This document shows positions 53,380-63,930 of a DNA stretch of 64,000 nt, piece after piece (position 1 is the first letter of the stretch; each line of letters begins with the position of its first letter). The stretch is from Mycobacterium sp. (GTDB taxonomy: Bacteria; Actinomycetota; Actinomycetes; Mycobacteriales; Mycobacteriaceae): assembly GCA_021732005.1 (NCBI GenBank), contig JAKFVT010000002.1, positions 100,266 through 164,265 on the forward strand, in the 5' to 3' direction. The translations under genes were made by a program, and so were the position numbers. The notes under the pieces are model-generated. The model ran no database searches, was not told the origin of the DNA, and saw only the letters and a program-made list of their open reading frames with translations.

Positions 53380-55023
53380 TTAGGGATAAACCGCGGGTGC
53401 CACGTGGGAGCGCGCGTGGGCGATCGCCTCCTCGAGAGAATCGATCAGGTGATTCTCGTGGCGTAGCGCGTCGACGATACCCATGTTGGCCAGCAACGCC
53501 ATGTGCTCGGGCCGCACTCCCTTGATGATGACGGTGACGCCCCGCCCCTCGAGGTCCTCGGCGATCTCGGCCAGGGTGTGCGCGCCGGTGGCGTCGAGCA
53601 TGCCTAGCTGGGACATCCGGATGATGACCACCGACACGTCGGGATAGGTGGTGATCGCGTTGGAGAGTCGCTCGGCCGCGCCGAAGAACATCGCGCCGTC
53701 CAGACGCAGCAGTGCGATGCGCTCGTCGCCGGGCTGGGGTGGCCCGGGCAGATCCTCGCGGACCACGCTGCTGCGCCGCGCGACCGTCCGCAGCGCGAAG
53801 AACGCCGCTATCAGGATGCCGATTTCGACCGCCTCGATCAGGTCGAAACACACCGTGACGACCGCGGTGAGGGTGAACGCCAGCGCATCCGAGCGGGTGG
53901 AGCCGACGATCTTGGCGACGGTGCTCAGCGAGATCATCCGAAACGACGTCACCATCAGCACACCGGCCAAGGCGGACAACGGAATTGCCGCCACCGGGCC
54001 GGTGGCCAGGTAGACGACCCCCAGCAACAGCAGCGAGTGCACGATGGCGGACAGCCTGGTACGAGCTCCTGACCGCACGTTCACCGCGGTACGGGCGATC
54101 GCGCCGGTGGCCGGCATGCCGCCGAACAGGCCGGCCGCCATCGAGGCCAGACCCTGCCCGACGAGTTCGCGGTCCGGATCGTAGGGGCCGGTCGGCGACA
54201 TGGTCGCCGCTACCCGCGCCGACAGCAGCGATTCGATGGCGGCGAGCGCTGCGATGGCCACCGCGGCGCCGAGCAGTGTGCGCAGCGCAGCGGGGTCGGC
54301 GTGCGGCACCAGCGGCGCGGGCAGATGCGCAGGCAGGCTCCCGATCGTGCCGACCGGGAAGTGGAAGGCGACGACGAGCAGGGTGCTCACGACGACGGCG
54401 GTCAGCGATTCGGGAATTGCGCGGTGCACTCGCGGCAGGCCGACCATGACCGCGGCGACGAATGCCACGACGGCCAGGGTGCGCCATGCCGACGACCAAT
54501 CGGCCTCGGCGACGACCGTCCAGGCGGCGACCAGCGTGCGTTGCCCGCTGGGGGCTGCGACACCGAACGCCGCGGGCACCTGCTGCAGAAAGATGATCGC
54601 CGCGATACCGAGCGTGAAGCCCTCGATCACCGGCCAGGGGATGAACGTGACCGCGCGGCCCAGGCCGGTGATCCCGGCGGCCAGCACGATCACTCCGGCC
54701 AGGACGGTGACCAGCGCGACGCTGCCGACGCCGTGTTGGGCCACGATCGGCGCGAGCACCACCGCCATGGCTCCCGTCGGCCCCGATACCTGGACATGGG
54801 ATCCGCCGAATATCGCGGCGACCACTCCCGCGATCACCGCCGTGATCAATCCGGCGGCCGCCCCGACTCCGGAGCTGATGCCGAACGCCAACGCCAGCGG
54901 CAGGGCCACCACACCCACCGTGACCCCGGCGAGGATGTCGCGACGCCATGACCGGGGCAGGTCGGCGTAGTCACTCAGTCGTGGAAGCAGCCGCGACAGC
55001 TGACCGGCGGCCTTGGTGATCAC
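53380..55023 (-). CDS. SulP-family anion transporter with STAS domain
   Basis: A 547-residue membrane transporter of the SLC26/SulP family (sulfate, bicarbonate or other anions). The transport core (about residues 20-420) has many helices; typical stretches are LAGVTVGVVALPLALAFGIS, VQVSGPTGAMAVVLAPI and LFGGMPATGAIARTAVNVRS. The cytoplasmic STAS domain (about 440-540) shows DGAMFFGAAERL and VVIIRMSQLGMLDATGAHTL. Its start overlaps the ArsR regulator stop by 4 bp (ATGA), so regulator and transporter are made together and probably respond to one signal. Confidence 0.9.
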   Translation of the reverse strand: MITKAAGQLSRLLPRLSDYADLPRSWRRDILAGVTVGVVALPLALAFGISSGVGAAAGLITAVIAGVVAAIFGGSHVQVSGPTGAMAVVLAPIVAQHGVGSVALVTVLAGVIVLAAGITGLGRAVTFIPWPVIEGFTLGIAAIIFLQQVPAAFGVAAPSGQRTLVAAWTVVAEADWSSAWRTLAVVAFVAAVMVGLPRVHRAIPESLTAVVVSTLLVVAFHFPVGTIGSLPAHLPAPLVPHADPAALRTLLGAAVAIAALAAIESLLSARVAATMSPTGPYDPDRELVGQGLASMAAGLFGGMPATGAIARTAVNVRSGARTRLSAIVHSLLLLGVVYLATGPVAAIPLSALAGVLMVTSFRMISLSTVAKIVGSTRSDALAFTLTAVVTVCFDLIEAVEIGILIAAFFALRTVARRSSVVREDLPGPPQPGDERIALLRLDGAMFFGAAERLSNAITTYPDVSVVIIRMSQLGMLDATGAHTLAEIAEDLEGRGVTVIIKGVRPEHMALLANMGIVDALRHENHLIDSLEEAIAHARSHVAPAVYP

Positions 55024-55397
55024 TGCGGATTTCCCACCGGAGGTAACGAGTCGAAGGCCGAGAGCTGCTCATGGCGGGCCTTGAGGGTGTCGGCAAGAAA
55101 GCCGCGCGCAGACACGAGGAGGGCCCGGATCGACGGGTGGGCGAGCTCGTAGTGCACGGCGTTGCGGGTCCGCTCCGCCGACACGACATGATGGCGTTTG
55201 AGGACTGCGAGGTGCTGCGACAGCAGCGTCGGTTCGATCTCGGTGGCCGCGAGGATTTCGCTGACCGGGGTCGGCCGGTCATTGGCCGACAAGATCTCCA
55301 GCACGCGAATACGCGCGGGGTGCGCCAGCGCCTTGAAGAGGTTGGCCTTGATCTCGTAGAGCGGCCGCTCGTCGCCGCCGGGGAAGCTGGTGGGCAT
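55020..55397 (-). CDS. ArsR-family transcriptional regulator lacking cysteines
   Basis: A 125-residue winged-helix regulator. The ArsR signature is FKALAHPARIRVLEILSAND, the recognition helix EPTLLSQHLAVLKRHHVV, and the wing SAERTRNAVHYELAHPSI. The protein has no Cys at all, so it cannot use the usual thiolate metal site; it may sense another ligand, perhaps an anion or pH, through its SulP partner. ATG 55397 follows directly after a run of TTGAT repeats. It is translationally coupled to the SulP gene. Confidence 0.85.
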   Translation of the reverse strand: MPTSFPGGDERPLYEIKANLFKALAHPARIRVLEILSANDRPTPVSEILAATEIEPTLLSQHLAVLKRHHVVSAERTRNAVHYELAHPSIRALLVSARGFLADTLKARHEQLSAFDSLPPVGNPQ

Positions 55398-55405
55398 TAT
55401 GCGCC

Positions 55406-55430
55406 TTGATTTGATGACTTGATGGATTGA
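55406..55430. promoter_or_regulatory. TTGAT repeats upstream of the ArsR gene
   Basis: TTGAT occurs at 55406-55410, 55411-55415 and 55419-55423, followed by ATTGA at 55426-55430. They lie 9-33 bp before the ArsR start, on the strand opposite to the gene. They may form the operator of the ArsR-SulP operon. Confidence 0.35.
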
Positions 55431-55605
55431 ACGAATTCGCAATCAGCTTAGCGCGGAGAGCGCCGCCGGGCCAACCGCAGCCGCATAGCGTCGGCGGCCT
55501 TGCGTTGATCACGCAGTTCTGGGCCAGCCGTTCACGAGTAAATCCGGGCAACGTGAGGAGGCCGACGTAAAATTGCCCTCAACGTAAACAGGCCCGGGGG
55601 GGAAC

Positions 55606-57525
55606 ATGGGGCGGAGCCGGCTCAGCAATCGGCAGCCTTATTTGTGGCTGGTTGCCGGAGCGGTGACAGTAGGGGTCGGCGCCGGACTGGCCGGAGCGAC
55701 CGGTGTCGCCAACGCCGACAGCGGTGTCTCGCCTCCCGGACCGTCGTCGTCGGCAACCTCCAAGGGTGCCCACCACGCCACCGCGACGAGCAAGCGCCGC
55801 GTGCCGCTCTCACGTCCGGTGGCGCCGGCCGCGCGTCGTGCGACCAGGGCGTCCGTCACACCCAGGTTGAGCCTGCCGGCGATTCAGTCGCCCTTCGTCG
55901 CGGTCGCACAAGTCGTCAATGTGATCGTCCCGGTCATCAACAACACGCCGATTCGCGGATTACTCGACCGGATCGACCCAATAAGCGCTTCGCCCGGGGT
56001 GTCGGGGGTGCGGCTACTCGGTGCGCCACTCAGCACGACCCTGAGCCCGGACGGTACGCGGCTGTACGTGGTCACCGAGCCGGTGACGTCGTTTCTTCCG
56101 TTCCCGGTAGCTCTGCTGATCCCCTCGTCGTACTCGCTGACCGAGATCGACACCAGGACGAACAAGATTGTCGGAGTGCCGGTTGCGCTCGACGGCATGC
56201 CAGTCCGACCCGTCGCACTCAGCCCGGATGGAACCCGGGCCTACCTGACGCTGTCCGGTGGTGAGAACACGACTCGGTTGGCGACCATCAACACCGTCAA
56301 CAGCACGGCCGTCCGGACGGTGACGCTGGCCGGCTCTCCGGTCTGGGGCGTGGTCGGCACCCCCGACGGCAGTCATGTGTTCCAGGAGACCATGACGTCG
56401 AATTCCGGTGTGCTGACAGTCAATGTGATCGACGGGAGAACTGGTTCACGAATCGGGAACCGACTGCAGATAATCGGTTACCCGGAGTTCGGCCTGACGA
56501 TGAATCCGGACGGGAGCCGCGCCTATCAAACCACGCTGCTCCCAGTGGGTAGTGGCCACTCAACCGGTGTGACGGTGATCGACACGACCGACAACACGGT
56601 CGCCGGATACGTGGCGTTGGACGGACGTGTGGACCGAGGTGTGATCACCAGCCCCGACGGGGCCCACGTCGTCCAGATCAGCGACGCCACCGTAGCCGGC
56701 AAGACTTCGGTGACGATGCTCGATCCCCAAACCGGCGTCGTCGTCACGTCGGTGGTGCTCAACGGCTACCGGCAGCCCGATGTCCCGGCCGTCTACGTGC
56801 AAGGCGGGACCCGGCTGGCGGTGCTGACGACTGACAACGTGAACCAATCGATGCTCACGATCCTCGATGCCGCCGACGGCACGATTGTCGGAACGCCTGT
56901 GCCGATGCCGGGCGGCATCGGCAATGTCAGTTCGGCAACCGTATTCGGCGCCGAAGATGACCGGGTGTACCTCGTGAGCCACGACCTCTACGCCGACACG
57001 GACGTCCCCAGGATGGTGGCCACCGTCATCGACACCACGGACAGCACCGTGGTCGGCACCCCGGTGGACCTCGGGGCCGAACCGCGCGGCGCGGTCGTCA
57101 GCGCTGACGGCAGCCAGGTCCTCCAAACCCTGAATCCCTGGTCGGTTCCGCAAGGCCAGCCCTATCTTTCGAGCGTTGCTCTCATCGGAACCGATGGCCT
57201 GCTCGTCGCCGCGCCGGCGTCGGTCCCTGGGTGGGCAGGCAGACCCGGGGTGTTCAGCCCGGACGGGTCCCGCGCCTACCAGCTCTCAGAGACCGCGCAG
57301 TCAGTGGTGACGGCCGTCGATACCAGCACCGGTGACGTGATCGGTGCACCCGTGACCGTGAACGGGACTCGCGCTGACGCCGTCTTTGTGGCTGCTGACG
57401 GGACTCGTGTCTATACCGCCACCAGTGTGGCGCTGTTCAAGGTGGTTATTCCGTTCATCTTGTGGCCGCTCGAATATTGGGTGAGTCTCACGCATGTGAA
57501 CGCCATCGATTCCTCCGCGTTCTAG
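55606..57525 (+). CDS. exported YVTN-type beta-propeller protein
   Basis: A 639-residue exported protein. An N-terminal signal peptide (YLWLVAGAVTVGVGAGLAGA) precedes a low-complexity Ser/Ala/Arg linker, then a six-to-seven-bladed propeller. The repeating unit shows LSPDGTRLYVVTEPV, LSPDGTRAYLTLSGG, VIDTTDNTVAGYVALDGRVD and FSPDGSRAYQLSETAQ, the YNCE/YVTN pattern. Such proteins bind partners at the cell surface; no enzymatic site is seen. The C terminus has a single hydrophobic stretch (VVIPFILWPLEYW) that could touch membrane. Confidence 0.82.
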   Translation: MGRSRLSNRQPYLWLVAGAVTVGVGAGLAGATGVANADSGVSPPGPSSSATSKGAHHATATSKRRVPLSRPVAPAARRATRASVTPRLSLPAIQSPFVAVAQVVNVIVPVINNTPIRGLLDRIDPISASPGVSGVRLLGAPLSTTLSPDGTRLYVVTEPVTSFLPFPVALLIPSSYSLTEIDTRTNKIVGVPVALDGMPVRPVALSPDGTRAYLTLSGGENTTRLATINTVNSTAVRTVTLAGSPVWGVVGTPDGSHVFQETMTSNSGVLTVNVIDGRTGSRIGNRLQIIGYPEFGLTMNPDGSRAYQTTLLPVGSGHSTGVTVIDTTDNTVAGYVALDGRVDRGVITSPDGAHVVQISDATVAGKTSVTMLDPQTGVVVTSVVLNGYRQPDVPAVYVQGGTRLAVLTTDNVNQSMLTILDAADGTIVGTPVPMPGGIGNVSSATVFGAEDDRVYLVSHDLYADTDVPRMVATVIDTTDSTVVGTPVDLGAEPRGAVVSADGSQVLQTLNPWSVPQGQPYLSSVALIGTDGLLVAAPASVPGWAGRPGVFSPDGSRAYQLSETAQSVVTAVDTSTGDVIGAPVTVNGTRADAVFVAADGTRVYTATSVALFKVVIPFILWPLEYWVSLTHVNAIDSSAF

Positions 57526-57553
57526 ACGTCACGCTCGCGGGCACACTGGAGCC

Positions 57554-58558
57554 ATGGACCCGGTGGCCGCACTACGCGAGATCGCGTACTACAAGGACCG
57601 TGCGCGGGAGGACTCCCGGCGGGTGATGGCGTATCGCAAGGCCGCCGATATCGTCGAAGCGCTGGACGAGCAGACCCGCGACCGGCACGGCCGCGCCAAC
57701 AGCTGGCAGAGCCTGCCCGGCATCGGACCGAAGACGGCGAAGGTGATCGCGCAGGCCTGGGCCGGCCGGGAACCCGACGTGCTGATCGAGTTGCGCGACA
57801 ACGCTGAAGACCTCGGCGGCGGCGATATCCGGGCCGCTCTGCGAGGCGATCTGCACCTGCACTCCAATTGGTCGGACGGGTCGGCTCCGATCCCCGAGAT
57901 GATGGCGGCGGCGGCCGCGCTCGGTCACGAATACTGCGTGCTGACCGACCATTCGCCGCGATTGACCATCGCCAACGGGCTCTCTCCGGACCGGCTGCGC
58001 CATCAGCTCGACGTCATCGACGAGCTGCGGGAGAAGATGGCGCCGTTCCGGATCCTCACCGGCATCGAGGTCGACATCCTCGATGACGGGACGCTGGACC
58101 AGGAGCCCGAGTTACTGGACCGCCTCGACGTCGTCGTCGCCAGCGTGCACTCGAAGCTGGCCATGGACGAACCGTCGATGACACGAAGGATGGTCCGCGC
58201 GGTGAGCAACTCGCGGGTCAACGTCCTCGGCCACTGCACAGGGCGGCTGGTCACCGGCAACCGTGGACTGCGGCCGGAGTCGAAGTTCGACGCCGAGAAG
58301 GTGTTCACCGCATGCCGGGACAACAATACCGCCGTGGAGATCAACTCGCGGCCCGAGCGTCGCGACCCGCCGACCCGGCTGCTGAAACTCGCGCTGGACA
58401 TCGGCTGTGATTTCTCGATCGACACCGACGCCCACGCCCCGGGCCAGCTGGACTTCCTCGGCTACGGTGCGCAGCGCGCGGTCGACAGCGACGTTCCCGT
58501 CGAGCGGATCGTCAACACCTGGCGGGTCGAGAAGCTGTTGGGTTGGGCCGCAAGCTAA
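57554..58558 (+). CDS. PHP-domain phosphoesterase with helix-hairpin-helix domain
   Basis: A 334-residue protein. An N-terminal helical part with HhH motif ([19 protein letters not shown]) is followed by the PHP metallophosphoesterase domain (about residues 97-330). Motif 1 is [13 protein letters not shown], then [32 protein letters not shown] and DTDAHAPG. This layout is that of the C-terminal part of bacterial PolX without the polymerase fold. It may act in DNA-end processing or as a histidinol-phosphatase-like enzyme; the DNA-binding HhH favours the former. The stop overlaps the convergent MmpL gene by 4 bp. Confidence 0.87.
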   Translation: MDPVAALREIAYYKDRAREDSRRVMAYRKAADIVEALDEQTRDRHGRANSWQSLPGIGPKTAKVIAQAWAGREPDVLIELRDNAEDLGGGDIRAALRGDLHLHSNWSDGSAPIPEMMAAAAALGHEYCVLTDHSPRLTIANGLSPDRLRHQLDVIDELREKMAPFRILTGIEVDILDDGTLDQEPELLDRLDVVVASVHSKLAMDEPSMTRRMVRAVSNSRVNVLGHCTGRLVTGNRGLRPESKFDAEKVFTACRDNNTAVEINSRPERRDPPTRLLKLALDIGCDFSIDTDAHAPGQLDFLGYGAQRAVDSDVPVERIVNTWRVEKLLGWAAS

Positions 58559-61449
58559 CTGCCGACCGGTGCGAGCTCGCGCTTTCGGCTCGGCCACGGT
58601 TGCGGAACCGGTCGCGGACGGACCCGCTGCGGCCACCAGAACCAGCGACCGAGCAGCGCCGCCAGCGAGGGTGTCATCAGTGACCGCACCACCAAGGTGT
58701 CGAACAGCAGACCGAGACCGATCGTCGTACCCACCTGGCCGATGACGATCATGTCGCTCACCGCCATCGAGATCATCGTGAACGCGAACACCAGGCCCGC
58801 CGATGTCACCACCGATCCTGTTCCCGCCATCGAACGGATGATCCCGGTCTTGAGCCCGGCGTGGAATTCCTCCTTCATCCGGGACACCAGCAACAGGTTG
58901 TAGTCGGCGCCGACCGCGAGCAGCACGATGACCGACATCGGCAGCACCATCCAGTGCAGCGGAATACCGATCAGGTGTTGCCACAACAGGACCGAAAGGC
59001 CAAAGGAGGTACCAAGACTCAGCACGACCGTGCCGACGATGACCGCTGCGGCGGCGACCGCCCGGGTCAGCACCACCATGATCAGGAAGATCAGGATCAG
59101 CGAGGCCACCGCTGCGATGAGCAGGTCGTAGTCGGCGCCGAGTTGCATGTCCTTGTTCATCGAGGCGCTGCCGCCGACGTAGACCGTCGACCCCTCCAGC
59201 GGCGTGCCCTTGATCGCGTCGACGGCGGCGGTGCGCAGCGGGTCGATGTGTGAGGTGCCCTGCTCGCTGAGCGGGTCACCCTGGTGATTCACGGTGAACC
59301 TCACGGCGTGACCGTCGGGGGAGAGGAACAGCTTCATACCGCGCTGAAAGTCGGCTGTTCCGAACGCCTCCGGCGGCAGGTAGAACGTGTCGTCGTTACG
59401 CGCGGCGTCGAAGGCCTGACCCATCGCGGTCGCGTTCTGCTGCTGCGCCATGTTCTGGTCCTGCTGGGCCTTCTGCGCCTGATACTGGTTGAGCATCATC
59501 TGCTTCTGGTTCTGCATCGTCTGGATCATCGCCGGCATCAGCGCCGCCATCTGCGGCGTGAGTTCGGCCATGCGATCGAGATCGGGAATCAGGTCCTGGA
59601 AGTCGTCGGACATGGTGCCGATGCCGTCGAGGCTGTCGAAAACCGAACGCAACGACCAGCACATCGGGATGTCGAAGCAGTGCGGTTCCCAATAGAAGTA
59701 GTTGCGCAACGGCCGGAACTGGTCATCGAAATCGGCAAGGTGATCGCGCACCTCGCTGATGGTCATCGACGTCTTCTTCATCTTGTCGGCCATCCGGCGG
59801 GTCACGTCGGCCAGCTCCAACGTGATGCCCTGCATCTTGGTCATCGAGTCGATGGTGACCTGCATGTCGTTGGCCTGCTTGAGCGTGTTGTCCAGGATCG
59901 TCTGCTGATAGTCGTTATTCATGAGTTGGCCTGTGCCGCTTTGGCTCATCGTGTAGGCCAGCGAGGCGTGCTCGATCGGCTTGCCGTCGGGTCGCGTGAT
60001 GGTGGTGACCTGTGCGATGCCGTTCACCCGGGACATCGCCTTGGCGATCTTCTCGATCACCAAAAAATCAGCGGGATTTCGCAGATCGTGGTCGGCCTCC
60101 ACCATGACCAGCTCGGGATTCATCTTGGCTTCGGAGAAGTGCCGGTCCGCGGCCGCCTGCCCGACATTGGCGGGGATGTCGTCGGGCAGGTAGATGCGGT
60201 CGTTGTAGGTGGTGTGGTACCCCGGCAGCGCAAGCAGTCCGACGAGGCACAGCACCACCGCGGAGACCAGCACCGCGCCAGGCCAGCGGACCGTCGCGGC
60301 GCCCACGCGGCGCCACCCCCGAGACTTCTTGTTGCCCTTCGGTTCCAGCACGCGACCGAATCGGCTGACGATCGAGATGACCGCAGGACCCAACGTCAGA
60401 CCGGCCGCCACCACGACGGTCATGCCGACCGCCAACGGGATTCCCATGGTCTGGAAGTACGGCAACCGGGTGAAGTGCAGGCACAAGGTCGCGCCGGCGA
60501 TCGTCATACCCGAGGCCAGAACCACGTGTGCGGTGCCGTGGTACATGTCGTAATAGGCCGATTCGCGATCCTTGCCCTTGCGTCGCGCTTCTTGATATCG
60601 ACCGATCATGAAGATCGCGTAATCGGTCGCCGCCGCGATGGCAAGTGTGACAACCATATTCGTGGCGAAGGTCGTCAGTCCGAACACATTGTGATAGCCG
60701 AGGAACGCGACGGTGCCCGTGGATGCGAGCAGGCCGACCACGACCATGCCCAGCGTGATCACCGTGGTGACCAATGACCGGTAGATCAGCAGCAGCATGA
60801 TCGTGATCACGCCGAATGTCAGTGCCTCGATCGTCTCCATGCTCGCGTCGCCGACCGCGCTCTGGTCTGTCGTCGTCGCCGACGGACCCGCCACGTAGGC
60901 CTTGACCCCAGCCGGCGCCGGCGTACCGGCGACGATGTTGCGGACGGCCTCCACCGATTCGTTGGCGAGTGTCTCGCCCTGGTCGCCGCTGATGTACACC
61001 TGCACGTAAGCGGCTTTGCCATCGATACTTTGGGCGCCGGCCGCCGTCAGCGTGTCACCCCAGAAGTCCTGAACGTGCTGCACGTGCTTGGTGTCGGCAC
61101 GCAGGGCCCGGACCATCTGGTCGTAGAACGTGTGAGCGTCGGGCCCCAGCGGTTGCTCACCTTCGAGCACGATCATCACCGAACTGCTGGTGTTGTACTC
61201 GTGGAACACCTCGCCGACCCGCTTGGTCGCGATGAGCGACGGGGCGTCGTTGGGGCTCATCGACACCGCGCGCATCTTGCCGACCTCCGCGAGCTGCGGC
61301 ACAGTCGTTGCGAGGATTCCGATCAGGACGACCCACGCCAGCACGATCGGGATCGCGAAGGCGCGGATAAACCGTGGCAGCGCAGGGCGTTTGGCGTGCC
61401 GGGCCGACGGGATGGCGTCGGTCGGGGAATCGTCGACACTGGTACTCAT
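58555..61449 (-). CDS. MmpL-family RND transporter
   Basis: A 964-residue lipid exporter of the mycobacterial MmpL group. Twelve membrane helices lie in two halves. The first has [20 protein letters not shown] and the GDxxxDY-like [19 protein letters not shown]; the second has [20 protein letters not shown]. The periplasmic loop between holds helices with [20 protein letters not shown] and a Gln/Met-rich coiled-coil tip. Such proteins export glycolipids or siderophores with an MmpS partner. ATG 61449 is chosen over a longer frame because of its start position after the MmpS gene (61 bp gap). Confidence 0.93.
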   Translation of the reverse strand: MSTSVDDSPTDAIPSARHAKRPALPRFIRAFAIPIVLAWVVLIGILATTVPQLAEVGKMRAVSMSPNDAPSLIATKRVGEVFHEYNTSSSVMIVLEGEQPLGPDAHTFYDQMVRALRADTKHVQHVQDFWGDTLTAAGAQSIDGKAAYVQVYISGDQGETLANESVEAVRNIVAGTPAPAGVKAYVAGPSATTTDQSAVGDASMETIEALTFGVITIMLLLIYRSLVTTVITLGMVVVGLLASTGTVAFLGYHNVFGLTTFATNMVVTLAIAAATDYAIFMIGRYQEARRKGKDRESAYYDMYHGTAHVVLASGMTIAGATLCLHFTRLPYFQTMGIPLAVGMTVVVAAGLTLGPAVISIVSRFGRVLEPKGNKKSRGWRRVGAATVRWPGAVLVSAVVLCLVGLLALPGYHTTYNDRIYLPDDIPANVGQAAADRHFSEAKMNPELVMVEADHDLRNPADFLVIEKIAKAMSRVNGIAQVTTITRPDGKPIEHASLAYTMSQSGTGQLMNNDYQQTILDNTLKQANDMQVTIDSMTKMQGITLELADVTRRMADKMKKTSMTISEVRDHLADFDDQFRPLRNYFYWEPHCFDIPMCWSLRSVFDSLDGIGTMSDDFQDLIPDLDRMAELTPQMAALMPAMIQTMQNQKQMMLNQYQAQKAQQDQNMAQQQNATAMGQAFDAARNDDTFYLPPEAFGTADFQRGMKLFLSPDGHAVRFTVNHQGDPLSEQGTSHIDPLRTAAVDAIKGTPLEGSTVYVGGSASMNKDMQLGADYDLLIAAVASLILIFLIMVVLTRAVAAAAVIVGTVVLSLGTSFGLSVLLWQHLIGIPLHWMVLPMSVIVLLAVGADYNLLLVSRMKEEFHAGLKTGIIRSMAGTGSVVTSAGLVFAFTMISMAVSDMIVIGQVGTTIGLGLLFDTLVVRSLMTPSLAALLGRWFWWPQRVRPRPVPQPWPSRKRELAPVGS

Positions 61450-61510
61450 GCGATTCCCTCGCAGGCTCGGGTATCGCATGTTGGCCCGATGATTCGCTTG
61501 CATGCGGCGC

Positions 61511-61936
61511 TCATGCGGCCTTCACCAAGCAGTACGTCGCGGCGTTCACTCCCTGCGCCGTCCTTTCGTCCTTGACCTTGTCGTCGACGAGCACGCGGCA
61601 GCCGATCGATTGGCCGTCGCCCTGGACCAACAGATTCGGCATGACGGAGGGAACCGTCGTCTCGAGCCGCAGCGACCAGGGGAGGCTGACTTCACCTGTC
61701 CGCTGAGGCAATCCGTTGAGGTCGGTGTAGTTGACCACCGCGGTCGTGCCGGTCCCGAAGACTTCGTAGACGACGACCTTCGGATTGAACTTGGCAGCCG
61801 TATCGGACCCCACCGGTGTGATCACAGCTCCGTCGGAACCGAACACCGAACGAAGCTGGCTCACGCTTGCGATTCCGACCACGACGGCCAACACCATGAG
61901 GGTGGGCAACCAGACCCGTTTGACGAAAGCAATCAA
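61511..61936 (-). CDS. MmpS-family accessory membrane protein
   Basis: A 141-residue protein with one N-terminal membrane helix ([20 protein letters not shown]) and a periplasmic beta-sandwich domain. Family features are [40 protein letters not shown] and [20 protein letters not shown], with two Cys for a disulfide. It would partner the MmpL protein encoded just downstream. TTG 61936 has an AGAAAGG site upstream and is preferred; ATG 61969 would add 11 residues (MTCGCQRKAWA). Confidence 0.88.
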   Translation of the reverse strand: MIAFVKRVWLPTLMVLAVVVGIASVSQLRSVFGSDGAVITPVGSDTAAKFNPKVVVYEVFGTGTTAVVNYTDLNGLPQRTGEVSLPWSLRLETTVPSVMPNLLVQGDGQSIGCRVLVDDKVKDERTAQGVNAATYCLVKAA

Positions 61937-62066
61937 GGCCCAGGCCTTTCTCTGACAGCCGCAGGTCATCCGACGCTCGCGATCTAGGTAGGCAATCTAA
62001 GCGGATAAGTGGATAGAGTCAATCCGGTTATTGGCATACGTTAGGCACATCACTAAACTCGGACGA

Positions 62067-62720
62067 GTGATTGACAAACCGTGCCGTGGGCTGCGCAAAG
62101 ACGCTGAGCGCAACCGGCAGCGGATTGTTCAGGCCGCCCGTGAACTGTTCGCTGTGCGGGGCCTGGAAGCGACGCTCAATGACATTGCGCACCATGCAGG
62201 AGTGGGGGTGGGCACGGTGTACCGGCGTTTCGCCACCAAGGAGGAACTGCTCGACGCGATCTTCTCCGACGGCATCGACCAAGTGGTCTGCCTCGCAGAA
62301 ACTGCTGCGCAACAAGAGAATTCGTGGGATGGCTTCGTGTGGTTCGTCGAGCATCTCTGCGAGTTGACGGCGACCGACCGTGGTCTACGCCAGATGGTCT
62401 ACAGCTCGGCCTACGGCGGCCAGGGGGTCGAGTGTGCGCGGCTGCGCCTCACCCCACCGATCTCGAAGCTGGTCGAACGCGCCCGGGACGACGGTTATCT
62501 GCGTCGCGATGCCGAACCGACCGACATGCCGATCCTGAGCATGCTGGCCGGCACGGTCAGCGAATGGGCCGGCCACGTCGAGCCCGAACTGTGGCGGCGG
62601 TACGTGGCGCTGCTGCTCGAGGGCATGCGCAACCGGGACGGCCAGGAGCCGTTGCCGGTCGGTGCACTCGAGGATGAGCAGATGGATGCGGCGATGCGAG
62701 GATGGCACCCCGCCGGCTAA
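62067..62720 (+). CDS. TetR-family regulator divergent from mmpS-mmpL
   Basis: A 217-residue repressor. The helix-turn-helix reads RQRIVQAARELFAVRGLEAT, TLNDIAHHAGVGVGTVYRRF and ATKEELL (residues 14-60). The C-terminal domain has YSSAYGGQGVECARLRLTPP. GTG 62067 is used, giving the standard N terminus. It diverges from the mmpS-mmpL operon across about 130 bp that include a GGAT-N7-ATCC inverted repeat (61998-62012 region), so it is probably their repressor. The 3' end overlaps dinB by 4 bp. Confidence 0.88.
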   Translation: MIDKPCRGLRKDAERNRQRIVQAARELFAVRGLEATLNDIAHHAGVGVGTVYRRFATKEELLDAIFSDGIDQVVCLAETAAQQENSWDGFVWFVEHLCELTATDRGLRQMVYSSAYGGQGVECARLRLTPPISKLVERARDDGYLRRDAEPTDMPILSMLAGTVSEWAGHVEPELWRRYVALLLEGMRNRDGQEPLPVGALEDEQMDAAMRGWHPAG

Positions 62721-63922
62721 TCCGGCAGGTGCGGCATCTCCATACCCTGATCCCGCCCGACGAGCACACCGCGAGTGAGCGCCGCGTTGCCATACCTCCG
62801 CCGGACGCGGTCGACCGCCGCGTCGAGGTCCAGCGTCTCGGGACGTCCGCCGTCGAGCGGAAGCTCCAGCTGCTGAGCGCCAACCGGGTCGATATTGCTG
62901 ACGGCAAAGCCGATCAATGTGATGCCGCGCTCGGCGATCAGCGGCTCGGCGGCAGCGACCAGATCACGTGCCGCGGCCAGGATAGGCGCGGTGGACCCGG
63001 TGGCCCTGGCCATGGTGTGCGAGCGGGCGACGCGGGTGAAGTCGTCAAAACGTAAGCGCAGCATCACGGTTCGGCCGGTGCGTTGGGCTGAGCGCATCCG
63101 GCGGGTGATCCGGTCCACCAGGCCGATCACGACGGCGTCGAGTTCGGCAGGGCTGATCCGGCGCCGGCCCAGTGCCCGTTGGGCGCCCACCGAGCGGCGA
63201 CGACGGCTGGTGTCGACCCGGCGCCGATCGATGTTGCGCGACAGCGAATACAGCTGTCGGCCCATCGCCGGGCCGACCATCGACGCCAGCATCGACTCCC
63301 CGAGCTCGGCGACCTGGGCGACGGTCTCGATACCGTACGCGTGCAACTTGTCGGCCGTCTTGGGCCCAACCCCCCACAGCCTGCGCACCGGCAGCGGGTG
63401 CAGGAATTCCAGCTCCCGCTCGGGTGGCACCAGCAGTAGCCCGTCCGGCTTGGCTTCCTGGCTGGCGACCTTGGCCAGGAACTTGGTGCGCGCGATACCG
63501 ACCGTGATCGGTAGTCCGACCCGGTCGCGAACCTCCTCCCGCAGCCGCGCCCCGATCTGCACCGGGTCGCCGGACAGCCGCTGCAGCCCGGCGACGTCGA
63601 GGAAGGCCTCGTCCACCGAGAGCGGTTCCACCAGGGGTGTGGTGTCGCGGAACACCGCGAAGACGTCGTCGCTGGCCTGGCTGTAGGCGGACATCCGCGG
63701 CGGGACGACCACGGCCGCGGGGCACAGCCGGCGGGCCTGGTGGCCGCCCATCGCGGTGCGCACCCCGTATGCCTTGGCCTCATAGCTGGCGGCCAGCACG
63801 ACGCCGCCGCCGACGATCACCGGACGACCGCGCAGCGTCGGGTCATCGCGCTGCTCGACCGAGGCGTAGAACGAGTCGAGATCAGCGTGCAGGATGGTCG
63901 CCCGGCCGCCGGACACGAACAT
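62717..63922 (-). CDS. dinB: Y-family DNA polymerase IV (DinB3-like)
   Basis: A 401-residue translesion polymerase. Catalytic carboxylates are in HADLDSFYASVEQRDDP (Asp) and LSVDEAFLDVAG (Asp-Glu); the steric and fingers motifs VLAASYEAKAYGVRTAM are present. The HhH motif is WGVGPKTADKLHAYGI and a little-finger domain follows. Near the C terminus GAQQLELPLDG resembles a beta-clamp-binding peptide. A tail of about 35 residues follows. It resembles the mycobacterial DinB3 group, which in M. smegmatis lies in the same region as gltBD, as remembered. A SOS-like box overlaps the ATG. Confidence 0.9.
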   Translation of the reverse strand: MFVSGGRATILHADLDSFYASVEQRDDPTLRGRPVIVGGGVVLAASYEAKAYGVRTAMGGHQARRLCPAAVVVPPRMSAYSQASDDVFAVFRDTTPLVEPLSVDEAFLDVAGLQRLSGDPVQIGARLREEVRDRVGLPITVGIARTKFLAKVASQEAKPDGLLLVPPERELEFLHPLPVRRLWGVGPKTADKLHAYGIETVAQVAELGESMLASMVGPAMGRQLYSLSRNIDRRRVDTSRRRRSVGAQRALGRRRISPAELDAVVIGLVDRITRRMRSAQRTGRTVMLRLRFDDFTRVARSHTMARATGSTAPILAAARDLVAAAEPLIAERGITLIGFAVSNIDPVGAQQLELPLDGGRPETLDLDAAVDRVRRRYGNAALTRGVLVGRDQGMEMPHLPD

Positions 63923-63930
63923 ATGTTCGC
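63915..63930 (-). promoter_or_regulatory. SOS-like box overlapping the dinB start
   Basis: ACGAAC-ATAT-GTTCGC has a perfect CGAAC/GTTCG core and differs from TCGAAC-N4-GTTCGA only at the two outer bases. The dinB ATG (63922) lies inside it, so LexA binding would block the start itself, or translation begins at the GTG 6 bp further in. Confidence 0.6.

Noticed and set aside
53096..54949. A 617-codon frame overlapping the SulP transporter
   Set aside because: Only the last 86 codons look like a protein (two TM helices); the remainder is an out-of-frame shadow of SulP.
59284..60777. A 497-codon plus-strand frame opposite mmpL
   Set aside because: Its His/Val/Gly-rich sequence mirrors mmpL codons and shows no family motif.
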